A stretch of 64,000 nt of DNA from an uncultured Collinsella sp. GTDB lineage: Bacteria > Actinomycetota > Coriobacteriia > Coriobacteriales > Coriobacteriaceae. The stretch lies in assembly GCA_900549715.1 (NCBI GenBank), contig URPK01000003.1, forward strand, positions 124,001-188,000, read 5' to 3'. A program made the translations under genes and the position numbers. This document shows positions 50,108-57,903 of this stretch, piece by piece. Numbering within the stretch: position 1 is the first letter of the stretch; the number at the start of each line of letters is the position of its first letter. The notes beneath the pieces were generated by a model. That model ran no database searches. It worked only from the letters and a program-made list of their open reading frames with translations, and had not been told where the DNA came from.

Positions 50108-50943
50108 AGAGGGAAGCGTATAGGCTTCGAAGCCTTATCGACGATGCCGACGCCATCATCGTCGGCATCGGCTCGGGCATGTCAAGCGCCGCCGGGTTCA
50201 ACCATTACAACCGCGCAGGCATGGCGCGCGCCGGAATGACGGACTGGCAGCAAGCCTTTGGCTTCAAGAGCCTTTTCGACGGCTTCTACCACCTCTACCC
50301 CAGCCTCGAGCAGCGATGGGCATACTATGCGCGATACATCGACTTCATGCTGCGCGAGCCGACCTCGCAGCCCTATCTCGACCTACGGTCCCTCATCGGC
50401 CATAAGGACTACTTCATCCTGAGCACCAATGTGGACACCCAAGTCGAGAAGACGTTTCCCACCGAGAGGATCTGCAACTATCAGGGAAGCTTCGCGCACC
50501 TTCAATGCAAGCAGCCATGCTGCGACGAGCTCTTCGACGCGAGCCCCTACGTCGAGCGCATGCTCGCGGGCATGGCGGGGTTCGAGGTCCTCAGCGAGGA
50601 TGTCCCCCGATGCCCGCACTGCGGCTGGCAGCTTGTGCCGTGGGTGCGCGACGACACGTTTCTGCAGGGTGCGGCCTGGCGCGAGAGCCTCGGACGATAC
50701 GAGCGCTTCGTGCGCGAGCGCAGCGATCGCCGCGTGCTGTTGCTGGAGCTCGGCGTGGGCGAGATGACCCCCGGCATCATCACGCTCCCGTTCTGGAGCA
50801 TGACCGCGAAGCTGCCGGATGCGCACCTTTTGAGCGTAAACATCTCGGGCGGCTCGGCTCCGTTGCAGCTTGGAAGCAAGGCAGGGGCGATCCAGGCCGA
50901 TTTGGGCGCCCTGCTCTCGGTGGCGCGGGCAGGTGGCGAGTAA
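50095..50943 (+). CDS. Sirtuin-like protein C (SirTM-type)
   Basis: 282-residue Sir2-family protein. ADAIIVGIGSGMSSAAGFNHYN is the NAD loop, LSTNVDTQVEKTF the TNVDxQ motif, and ICNYQGSFAHLQC again shows Gln at the histidine position. CKQPCC and CPHCG give the zinc ribbon. LLELGVGEMTPGIITLPFW and LLSVNIS complete the fold. It overlaps gene B by 13 bases, with GAGGAG eight bases before its ATG, so A, B and C are one translationally linked operon. A hairpin terminator follows at 50979. Confidence 0.8.
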   Translation: MPSLEREAYRLRSLIDDADAIIVGIGSGMSSAAGFNHYNRAGMARAGMTDWQQAFGFKSLFDGFYHLYPSLEQRWAYYARYIDFMLREPTSQPYLDLRSLIGHKDYFILSTNVDTQVEKTFPTERICNYQGSFAHLQCKQPCCDELFDASPYVERMLAGMAGFEVLSEDVPRCPHCGWQLVPWVRDDTFLQGAAWRESLGRYERFVRERSDRRVLLLELGVGEMTPGIITLPFWSMTAKLPDAHLLSVNISGGSAPLQLGSKAGAIQADLGALLSVARAGGE

Positions 50944-50978
50944 CGCGGAGCGGTAGACGCGCAATGAGGTTTTAGCCG

Positions 50979-51008
50979 CAGCCTCCGAACGAGAGGGCTC
51001 GGAGGCTG
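50979..51008. terminator. Terminator between the sirtuin operon and the second tetR gene
   Basis: CAGCCTCCGA (50979-50988) and TCGGAGGCTG (50999-51008) form a perfect 10-bp stem between convergent genes. Confidence 0.7.
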
Positions 51009-51026
51009 GTATTCCTGAATCGCAGG

Positions 51027-51587
51027 TCACGATGGGTTATCGGAATCGCGAAGAGCGGATACCGCCAGTAAGCCCCCTTCGGAATAGGCGTTGAGCAGCT
51101 CCTGGGCATGGGCGAACTCGGGGCCTCGTCTCCAGCCGAGCAGGCGGTTGACGGCCAGATTGCCCTGGACGTTGTGGACGAAGAGCAGGAAGGCGTCTTC
51201 GCGTGAAAGCCCTGTTTTCTCCATGACCCAGGGAACCATCTGTTCCGCTCCGCGTTCTATGACGCGCTGGGCTACGCGAGCGTATGCGTCGCTGTCCGAA
51301 TAAAGCAGGCGATAATCGTCATCTGCCGGCGGACGCTGGCAAAGCGTTGCCGATTCAACCCCCTCAAGCGGGGGAGCCGCTGCCAATGCCTCGTCGATAA
51401 GCGCATCGAGCAGCGCGTACTTATCCTCGTAATGCAGATAGAACGTTCCCCGGTTGATCTCGGCGCGGCGGCAGATGTCCGCCACCGTCATCTTCGCGAA
51501 GCCGACCTCGGCCAGCAGCGCGAAGAACGCCTCCTGTATGACCGAGAGGGTGTAGCGCCGCCGGTGGTCGATCTTGGTTTCTCCCAT
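51027..51587 (-). CDS. TetR-family regulator (copy 2)
   Basis: 186-residue TetR-type protein, a close duplicate of the 47742-48296 regulator (same helix-turn-helix FALLAEVGFAKMTVADICRRAEINRGTFYLHYEDKYALLDALIDEALAAAPP, same C-terminal GWRRGPEFAHAQELLNAYSEGG). ATG at 51587 with GGAGAGG upstream. It is divergent from a truncated sirtuin gene. Both proteins probably recognise the same operator type, so each may repress both promoters. Confidence 0.9.
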   Translation of the reverse strand: MGETKIDHRRRYTLSVIQEAFFALLAEVGFAKMTVADICRRAEINRGTFYLHYEDKYALLDALIDEALAAAPPLEGVESATLCQRPPADDDYRLLYSDSDAYARVAQRVIERGAEQMVPWVMEKTGLSREDAFLLFVHNVQGNLAVNRLLGWRRGPEFAHAQELLNAYSEGGLLAVSALRDSDNPS

Positions 51588-51693
51588 CGCCTCTCCAATC
51601 TGAGTCGTTTGACAATGTCCAGTAGCTGTTCGTTTATCGACAGGTGCACGCGTTTGTTCATTGCCCCTGAGAAAATCAACAAGGATACTGTTT

Positions 51694-51709
51694 ATAGACA
51701 CCTGTTTAT
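51694..51709. promoter_or_regulatory. Candidate TetR operator, copy 2
   Basis: ATAGACACCTGTTTAT, imperfect palindrome, in the same position relative to the truncated sirtuin start as the site at 48402 relative to sirtuin A. A neighbouring TAGCTGAAAG stretch is also conserved in both copies. Confidence 0.45.
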
Positions 51710-51730
51710 TATAGCTGAAAGGGAGTACGG

Positions 51731-51931
51731 ATGACCCTGTGCGAGAAACTCGGCATCGGGCTTGTCAGCCGATCGTTTTCCCATCGGTCCGTCTATCGAA
51801 ACGGCGGCACGTCATACGATTTGAGCGATTGCGAGCCTGCTGCTTGCAAGCAAGATATCGAGGCTTTTGCCCGCAAGGTGGAGGAGGCTGATTGCGTGTT
51901 TACGGGAGAGGCAGGTAGGCAGGCGTTATGA
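51731..51931 (+). pseudogene. Truncated duplicate of sirtuin A
   Basis: 66 codons aligning with the first 60 of sirtuin A: MTLCEKLGIGLVSRSFSHRSVYRNGGTSYDLSD...EEADCVFTGE, against MTLYEQLVIELTNRSFSLHAAYRSGSTPYELSD...EEADCVLVGG. Similarity stops at the NAD-binding glycine loop, and the frame ends after GRQAL. The radical SAM gene pair begins inside its last codons (ATG at 51928), so the pair sits exactly at the break. Confidence 0.8.
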
Positions 51932-52617
51932 GCATCTGCATCAAAAATCAGATTCAGAATATGAATATCGTCATCGGCTGCACGGTGGGGTGTCCATATT
52001 GCTATGCCCGTAACAATGTGAAACGTTGGCATATGATTGACGACTTCGCTGATCCTGCGTTCTTCCCGAGCAAGCTCAAGATGATGGAAAAGAAACGCCC
52101 GCAGAACTTTCTCCTTACCGGCATGAGCGATCTCTCCGGGTGGAAGCTGGAATGGCGAGACGAGGTATTTGCAAAGATCCATGAGAATCCACAGCATCAG
52201 TTCCTGTTCCTGACCAAGAGACCCGATTTGCTGGATTTAGATACCGACCTGGAAAACGCATGGTTCGGCGTTACGGTGACGAGAAAAGCGGAGCTGTGGC
52301 GTATCGACGCCCTTCGGAAAAACCTCAAAGCAAATCACTTCTTCGTTACTTTTGAGCCGCTATTCGACGATCCCGGTACGGTCGACCTTTCCGGAATCAA
52401 CTGGATCGTCGTCGGTACCATGACCGGGGCGCAGAGCAGGAAGGTTCATACGGAACCGGAGTGGGCATGGTCTTTGACGGACCAGGCGCACGCGCTTGGC
52501 ATTCCAATGTTTATGAAGGAAGACCTCGTCTCTGTCATAGGGGACGAAAACATGATTCAGGAATTACCGGAAGAATTCGAAAGAGTGCTGGAGGTGCAGA
52601 GAACATGGCGGAAGTGA
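51928..52617 (+). CDS. DUF5131/phage Gp37-like radical SAM protein (mobile pair, first gene)
   Basis: 229-residue protein with CTVGCPYCYARN near residue 18, the CxxxCxxC cluster motif of radical SAM enzymes. It has the compact layout of the DUF5131 (phage Gp37/Gp68) family: FLLTGMSDLSGWKLEW, QHQFLFLTKRPDLL, VTFEPLFDDPGTVDLSGINWIVVG. In many gut bacteria it is coded together with a second radical SAM protein as a mobile pair (recalled from family annotation, not checked). No ribosome site of its own is strong. It overlaps the next gene by 13 bases. Composition is AT-richer than the sirtuin genes, suggesting recent transfer. Confidence 0.75.
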   Translation: MSICIKNQIQNMNIVIGCTVGCPYCYARNNVKRWHMIDDFADPAFFPSKLKMMEKKRPQNFLLTGMSDLSGWKLEWRDEVFAKIHENPQHQFLFLTKRPDLLDLDTDLENAWFGVTVTRKAELWRIDALRKNLKANHFFVTFEPLFDDPGTVDLSGINWIVVGTMTGAQSRKVHTEPEWAWSLTDQAHALGIPMFMKEDLVSVIGDENMIQELPEEFERVLEVQRTWRK

Positions 52618-53513
52618 TCGATAGAATCCTCATCAATGAGGTGGAAGCAAAGAACATCATGACCAAGTCCAGCCTGCCGGTAGGCGGCTACTCGGTCAAT
52701 CCCTATGTAGGCTGCACGCATGCCTGCAAGTATTGCTATGCCTCCTTTATGAAGCGCTTTACCGGACACAAGGAGGAATGGGGCACCTTTCTTGATGTGA
52801 AGCATTGGCCGGAAATCAAGAATCCGAAGAAATACGCTGGACAGCGGGTGGTTATCGGTTCTGTGACGGATGGCTACAATCCACAGGAGGAGCGATTCGG
52901 GAATACCAGGAAACTCCTGGAGCAGCTGATTGGCAGCGATGCAGATATTCTGATCTGCACAAAGTCCGATCTTGTGGTACGGGATATCGATCTGCTGAAG
53001 AAGCTTGGACGAGTGACCGTTTCATGGTCGATCAACACGCTGGATGAGAACTTCAAGAACGATATGGACTCCGCGTCGAGCATCGAGCGTCGTATCGCTG
53101 CTATGAAGCAGGTGTATGACGAAGGTATCCGTACGGTCTGCTTCGTGTCCCCGGTATTTCCCGGCATCACGGATTTTGAGATGATTTTTGAGCGAGTAAA
53201 GGATCGGTGCGATTTGTTTTGGCTCGAAAATCTCAATCTTCGGGGTGGTTTCAAAAAAACGATCCTGGATTATATCGCCGAGAAACATCCCGATCTCGTA
53301 CCGCTTTACGATGAGATCTATAACAAGCGCAACCGTAGCTATTTTGAAGCGCTTGAAGAAAAAGCCGAGGAAATGGCCAAGAAGTACGATTGCCCCTTTG
53401 TGGACAACGAAATGCCTTATGGCAGAGTCCCCCAGGGGCATCCGGTGATCGTGGACTACTTCTATCACGAGGAAGTCCGAGGGTCGGATAATAGCGGAAA
53501 AAGAAATCGTTAA
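52605..53513 (+). CDS. Radical SAM protein (mobile pair, second gene)
   Basis: 302-residue radical SAM enzyme of the SplB-like branch. VNPYVGCTHACKYCYASFMKRF near residue 30 holds the cluster cysteines, VVIGSVTDGYNPQEE and ILICTKSDLVVRDIDLLKKL are typical of this branch, and DNEMPYGRVPQGHPVIVDYFYHEE is near the C-terminus. The ATG at 52605 lies in the end of the first gene with GGAGGTG upstream. The pair presumably acts together on an unknown substrate. They interrupt a duplicated tetR/sirtuin locus, supporting mobility. Confidence 0.82.
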   Translation: MAEVIDRILINEVEAKNIMTKSSLPVGGYSVNPYVGCTHACKYCYASFMKRFTGHKEEWGTFLDVKHWPEIKNPKKYAGQRVVIGSVTDGYNPQEERFGNTRKLLEQLIGSDADILICTKSDLVVRDIDLLKKLGRVTVSWSINTLDENFKNDMDSASSIERRIAAMKQVYDEGIRTVCFVSPVFPGITDFEMIFERVKDRCDLFWLENLNLRGGFKKTILDYIAEKHPDLVPLYDEIYNKRNRSYFEALEEKAEEMAKKYDCPFVDNEMPYGRVPQGHPVIVDYFYHEEVRGSDNSGKRNR

Positions 53514-53755
53514 ACGGAAACCGACGACGATTCGCTCGAGCGATTAGCGTCCACGCGTGGCTTCTGCCGATTGGCGCAACGGGCGACGGATTAAGGGATC
53601 GCTCGGGCGGATGATCCCGCTGCAGTACAGGCGGTCGCTCAATTTAGCGGCATGAGCGTTTTCGCACGGGAAACCAGTATCCCCTGTGCCGAGTTTAATC
53701 GTAGCAAATACAATGGGCACTGAGCATCAATCGAAAGTAGTCGATGGAGATGGAT

Positions 53756-54304
53756 ATGCAACTGGCAACCGAGCGGCTGATACTGCGCCCATGGGCCGAA
53801 ACGGACGCAGAGGACCTGTACAGATACGCGAAGGACGACAGGGTGGGGCCGATTGCCGGCTGGCCGCCTCACTCGAGCGTTGACGACAGCGCCGAAATCA
53901 TCCGCACCGTGTTTTCCGCGCCGGAGACGTACGCCGTTTGCCTGAAGGAAGACAACAGGGCCATCGGAAGCATAGGGTTGATGATTGGCGCGCGGTCCGA
54001 CAAGGAGATTCCGGACACTGAGGGAGAAATAGGCTACTGGATCGGCGTCCCGTTCTGGGGCAAGGGGCTGATACCGGAGGCGGTTCGAGAACTCGTCCGC
54101 CATGGTTTCGAGGACTTGAAACTGAACAAAATCTGGTGCGGATACTTCGACGGGAACGAGAAATCGAAACGCGTTCAGGAAAAATGCGGCTTTATTTGGC
54201 ACCGCACCCGCAAGGACGTCTGCTGTGAGCTGATGGGCGACATCCGTACAGAACATATCGCTTGCCTGACGAGAAGTGATTGGCTGAGTCAGTCTAAAGC
54301 TTGA
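53756..54304 (+). CDS. GNAT-family N-acetyltransferase
   Basis: 182-residue acetyltransferase of the RimJ/RimL-like branch: LATERLILRPWAETDAEDLYRY at the N-terminus, GEIGYWIGVPFWGKGLIPEAVRELVRHGFEDL as the acetyl-CoA loop, and NEKSKRVQEKCGFIWH as the final strand. ATG at 53756 is preferred because GGAG lies six bases before it; ATGs at 53744 and 53750 are in frame. The substrate could be a ribosomal protein or a small amine. A hairpin follows the stop codon. Confidence 0.87.
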   Translation: MQLATERLILRPWAETDAEDLYRYAKDDRVGPIAGWPPHSSVDDSAEIIRTVFSAPETYAVCLKEDNRAIGSIGLMIGARSDKEIPDTEGEIGYWIGVPFWGKGLIPEAVRELVRHGFEDLKLNKIWCGYFDGNEKSKRVQEKCGFIWHRTRKDVCCELMGDIRTEHIACLTRSDWLSQSKA

Positions 54305-54314
54305 TATGCAACAT

Positions 54315-54340
54315 GGGTTCTGCGAGTAGCTCGCAAACCC
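54315..54340 (+). terminator. Hairpin after the GNAT gene
   Basis: GGGTT-C-TGCGAG, loop TAG, CTCGCA-AACCC. Eleven pairs with one bulge; no T-tract. Confidence 0.55.
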
Positions 54341-54596
54341 CAGGTCGCAAGTCTTCGTCAGCGGTGAGCAAAGTGAGTGGTCTCAGGTGGCTTGCCTATG
54401 GGCTGGCGCGCAGGCTGGGGCTTCGCCATTGGAGCGATCGTTTCATGTACTTGCCTTTTCGCACAGCCCATGATTTAAAAATAATTGGTTTTCCGCAAGC
54501 AAGGCTTCCAAGTGCCAGGGACGTTTTCCCCGGCTTTTTCTTATCCAGTTGAGCGCACTTGCCGTCCAGGTCGTCAGATAACGAAGGCAAGCAGCA
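54341..54596. other. Spacer without recognisable gene
   Basis: No frame here is protein-like or has a ribosome site. The stretch lies between the GNAT terminator and hairpin repeat A copy 4. Confidence 0.4.
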
Positions 54597-54652
54597 TAGT
54601 CATTGGGATCGTTCTTAAATGACTAGTCGTTAAAGAACGTCCCCGACCACTA
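54597..54652. repeat. Hairpin repeat family A, copy 4
   Basis: TAGTCATTGGGATCGTTCTT (54597-54616) and AAGAACGTCCCCGACCACTA (54633-54652) with loop AAATGACTAGTCGTTA. The arms have a few mismatches. The end of the repeat supplies the stop codon of the GyrI-like remnant. Confidence 0.85.
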
Positions 54653-54990
54653 ACTATCGCAAGTGACGAAATCGGGCAGGCGGATGCACGAGATAAAGTT
54701 GAAGTCGTCTTTCCTCGTGTAATCGATCTCGCCATCGGCGCGGTCTTGCCACCAGAAGCCCTCGAGCGGCGGCACGACGAAGTCGAAATAGCCTTCGATC
54801 TCTCGCGGGCCCTTTTTCGACATCTTGATGGTATAGGCGACGCCGTAGGGCATCGGCAACGCGTTCTGCTACGCGCCGCCTTCGGCATTGGGATCGCCTT
54901 CGCCCCGCACGGCAACGTAGCTCATAGACGGAACGATCAGAATGCTCGGCTTGTCAGGCGGTTTGCCCGCGATGTTGTAGCGCACCGTAG
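54650..54990 (-). pseudogene. Remnant of a GyrI-like domain protein
   Basis: The minus strand reads YNIAGKPPDKPSILIVPSMSYVAVRGEGDPNAEGGA, stop, QNALPMPYGVAYTIKMSKKGPREIEGYFDFVVPPLEGFWWQ...DFNFISCIRLPDFVT. The motifs YVAVRGEGDPN, YTIKMS, VPPLEGFWW and RLPDFVT are those of GyrI-like small-molecule-binding proteins. An in-frame TAG interrupts it, and the C-terminal part ends prematurely in the hairpin repeat. Nothing recognisable precedes it. A dead gene. Confidence 0.75.
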
Positions 54991-55125
54991 ACGCTGATGG
55001 AGATGACTGCGCGCAGGCACGAGTGCGCCGCCGCACCTCATGGCCTGTTTCTCGGGTATTTGGGGCGCGCGGCGTTCAAAAATGTGAAGCGGTTCCGCAT
55101 GGCTCGAGACTGAGCCGAGGTGCCC

Positions 55126-55306
55126 TACTTCTCGCCCTCCAGCAGCCCCACGATGCGGTCGATGTCGACGGCGAAGCGGGGCCTTCCCTCGCGCTCGTAG
55201 CGGTCGAGGCATGCCTGGCACTCGGAGACAATGCGCTTGGTGTTGCCGTCGATGATGCGCTGGGGCGTCTCGTAGTAGGCCGAACCCTCGGTCCTAAAGC
55301 GACGCT
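55126..55306 (-). pseudogene. Unidentified gene fragment
   Basis: A protein-like minus-strand stretch: TEGSAYYETPQRIIDGNTKRIVSECQACLDRYEREGRPRFAVDIDRIVGLLEGEK and stop. It has strong codon bias and normal composition but no start or upstream part; the sequence before it (55310-55430) is unrelated. It looks like the last 60 codons of a lost gene. Family not recognised. Confidence 0.45.
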
Positions 55307-55985
55307 GCCCCTACAGGTGAGCGATACTCTACGCCTTGCGGCACCCCGTCGCCCACGGAGGTTAAACGTACACGTAAGCCGTACTCTGAAAGCCGCGGTT
55401 TCCGGCAAGTAGTTTTTACCACGAAAATTCGCCTTAGATGCGCGTAGCTCTCAAAATAACACTCGCCGAGCCGTTACTTAACCGCCGACCTCGCTTGATG
55501 CAGAGGGCATTGGGGCAACAATAATGCGGATGAGTGCCGAGGATCCAAACGGGTCTCACACCGTCCTTCCAGCGTTCATGCGTCCGTCTTCATTGCCTGG
55601 ACTAATTATTCCAAATAGAGCGTTTTGGAGTGCATCGCGGCGTTGCATGAAAACCCCAGATAGCCTATTCTACCTAGGGTTTCATTGCTATTCACTACCT
55701 TTTGTAACGTGCCGTTTTAGGCTCTCGGTTTACTCCCACTCAGTAATCAAATCGTGCATTCCCATGGTCTCTCGTCTACGTGGTGCACTGCCGTCTCCCC
55801 ATTTACTGGAATCAGGCGGTTTTCAGATACCAAAATTGAACTCAAAATGAACTCAACGCCAATTTCTGGCGAGAGGCTTCCAACGCTAGCAGTCAATACC
55901 GAGCACCACTATTTATCACCATTCGCCGCCATCTTCATTTCATGTCCAATTGAATTTTTACGGCAATCACTACGGCTTCCAAACA
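55307..55985. other. AT-rich spacer containing a guaA-like attachment core
   Basis: About 680 bases with no intact gene; composition becomes distinctly AT-richer from about 55500. It contains GTTTACTCCCACTC at 55728-55741, identical to the end of guaA at 63530-63543, and two direct TGAACTCAA repeats at 55837 and 55848. Confidence 0.6.
55728..55741. other. Candidate attachment-site core (guaA 3' end copy)
   Basis: GTTTACTCCCACTC, 14 of 14 identical to 63530-63543 at the stop codon of guaA and in the same orientation. TGAACTCAA repeats 11 bases apart, about 100 bases away (55837-55856), could be integrase arm-type sites. Confidence 0.55.
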
Positions 55986-57416
55986 TTAATCAACGGACAC
56001 ACCCCAAGGAAGAACGTCTTTTCCCCTCCCGTTCGTCTTTCCCTTCCACGTTGCGAACAGGTATCTGTCGAACTCGAAGAACTCTGTTTCTCTATAGGGA
56101 TGCTGTCTGTCATAGCTGCCAATATTCGTTATATATGCATGGTCGACAGACCTCAGTTCATAGTCTCTACATCTCAGCGACGGAGAGAGCTGTTTGTACA
56201 GGGCATAGTTGAAGGAATCATCTATTTTCATATGTTTAATGAGCGGAGAGTAGTCCTTGTGCTGATCATAATTAACAAATAGAGCGAGGTTGACGGCGCA
56301 GCGTGCGAATACGTCGTCTTCCACGCGCCGGGAATAATAGGCGACCCCGTCAAGACCATGCTTCTTACACGCCATCATTATTGCCTGGGGAACGATGTAC
56401 TCAGACTTGAACGTTCTGTCAGCTTCGTCGATTCTGTACGAGGTCGCTATCATGAGCATGAATAGTTTAAGCCAGCAATGAACGCGCCCCTCATCGAAAC
56501 CGTCCAAGCCGCCGAAATCTCTCACATTGATTGCCAAGTTAAGTATTTTCTGCGTGCCGTCTAAAACTACCGGTGAGCCGTTGAAATCGATTTCCGGTGG
56601 AAATCCCGTCTCTATCCAGCATCCATACGAAGAATTTGCAAGATAATAGGCCGGGCTGCCGGGGATACTAAACCTGTAGCTTCCGGTCTTAGATCTCAGG
56701 CTCTTCGGCAAATGCAACATCTCTTTTGCCGCATAGGCGCTAGAAGGACTCCCTGTTCTCGACCGAAAGAATTGTATCTCCTGGCTCCTGTTCCCCGGAA
56801 AGGCCCAACTCTCATCTAGCTTTGCAACCGCAAAAGGATCGGAACGAACTTCTGAAACCAAATTCCTGATGATTGTGTTGCTTTTTGCAATATCGGCCTT
56901 GTAGTAACTACGCAGGGCTTCGAGGATTTTATTTCGATATTTCTTTATTATTGCCAGGCTGCCATCATCCGCACCGGCCTTTTCCGCCTGGTTGAGCACA
57001 ATGTTGTATTTCTCCATAAGGCGGGAATAGTAGTCATTGTCCAGTTTGACAACAAACGGAGCATATAGGTCATTACAGATGAAATCATTCAACAACCAAG
57101 ATAACCCCATCTTTGCACCATCCTCAATTAGATCCCAGTTGGTCAGCACATCCTTAATGTCGAATATACATCCTGTACTATCCGAAGCAAAACGAACTGG
57201 TCGGTTTCGAATAGCGAATGCCGGGCACACTACACAAGAACGCCCCAAGCTATTACGTTTAGGAGGAAAGCCGCGCTGTATATGGATGCAAACTCGGCAA
57301 ACCAGGAAGCATGCAAACTGTGTGCTCCCCACCCTGACGCCCTCTTTCAAGTCGACTGGGCGCAGAAAAAAGATCCCGCAGCGCCCCAAAGCCATCAGTG
57401 CTCCCGAATAATGCAA
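55986..57416 (-). CDS. RES-domain protein
   Basis: Large RES-type protein. The RES domain is recognised at about residues 225-400 of the longest frame by FFRSRTGSPSSAYAAKEMLHLPKSL, the YRFSIPGSPAYYLANSSYGCWIETG core, and a following SP-containing strand. RES proteins of toxin-antitoxin type degrade NAD+; longer versions like this (475 codons) are common near mobile elements and their role is not settled. Upstream of the domain is a helical region (DDGSLAIIKKYRNKILEALRSYYKAD). The N-terminus is uncertain: residues 30-85 are Cys-rich and may include a degenerate zinc finger, and no start has a good ribosome site. AT-rich and foreign in composition. No antitoxin gene adjoins it. Confidence 0.65.
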   Translation of the reverse strand: MHYSGALMALGRCGIFFLRPVDLKEGVRVGSTQFACFLVCRVCIHIQRGFPPKRNSLGRSCVVCPAFAIRNRPVRFASDSTGCIFDIKDVLTNWDLIEDGAKMGLSWLLNDFICNDLYAPFVVKLDNDYYSRLMEKYNIVLNQAEKAGADDGSLAIIKKYRNKILEALRSYYKADIAKSNTIIRNLVSEVRSDPFAVAKLDESWAFPGNRSQEIQFFRSRTGSPSSAYAAKEMLHLPKSLRSKTGSYRFSIPGSPAYYLANSSYGCWIETGFPPEIDFNGSPVVLDGTQKILNLAINVRDFGGLDGFDEGRVHCWLKLFMLMIATSYRIDEADRTFKSEYIVPQAIMMACKKHGLDGVAYYSRRVEDDVFARCAVNLALFVNYDQHKDYSPLIKHMKIDDSFNYALYKQLSPSLRCRDYELRSVDHAYITNIGSYDRQHPYRETEFFEFDRYLFATWKGKTNGRGKDVLPWGVSVD

Positions 57417-57479
57417 ACACTCCGTTAATGGACCGTATTATTGCGGTTTAGCAAGGAATGCCCCCTTAACCGCCAAAAT

Positions 57480-57903
57480 CTACCTTCCGCCGAACCCGCG
57501 CTTCCAGTCGAGGTACTCCTCCTCGGAGATCTCCCCGGAGTCCCGTCTCGCGCGCATCGCGGCCCATGCCGCTGCAGCATATGAGAACCACGAGGTCGCG
57601 CGCGACCCAGATCCCGTCGACGTAGAGCACGCGGTGGAGCTCGCCGTCGGGGACGGGCATGGGCCAGACCTCCCAGAACTCGGCCGTCCTGCGCCTGAAG
57701 GAGCGCCCGCCGCCCGGCATCATGGCCTGCGAGTCCTTCGAGAGGAGCTACCCGAGGAACTCCCCGAGCCTTGTCGCCGTGTCGTCGTACCTCACCGTCG
57801 TCGACGCACCGCAGGCCGTGCACCTCCACCGCTGGGACCCCGATGAGGTCCTGCCGTTGCGCTTGGTCCGACCGCCGCAGTAGGGGCAATAAACGGCCTT
57901 CAT
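57480..57903 (-). pseudogene. Decayed IS1249-like transposase
   Basis: Begins MKAVYCPYCGGRTKRNGRTSSGSQRWRC, a zinc ribbon, then CGASTTVRYDDTATRLGEFLG, stop, LLSKDSQAMMPGGGRSFRRRTAEFWEVWPMP and YVDGIWVARDLVVLICCSG. This is the N-terminal third of an IS1249-type (IS256-like) transposase up to the first catalytic Asp strand. It has a TAG codon, and after ICCSG it passes through a deletion or frameshift to an unrelated tail (SGEISEEEYLDWKRGFGGR). Dead; its tail may be the end of a recombinase gene. Confidence 0.75.

Noticed and set aside
53514..53755. Possible transposase tail before the GNAT gene
   Set aside because: Short open stretches on the minus strand do not match any family I recognise.
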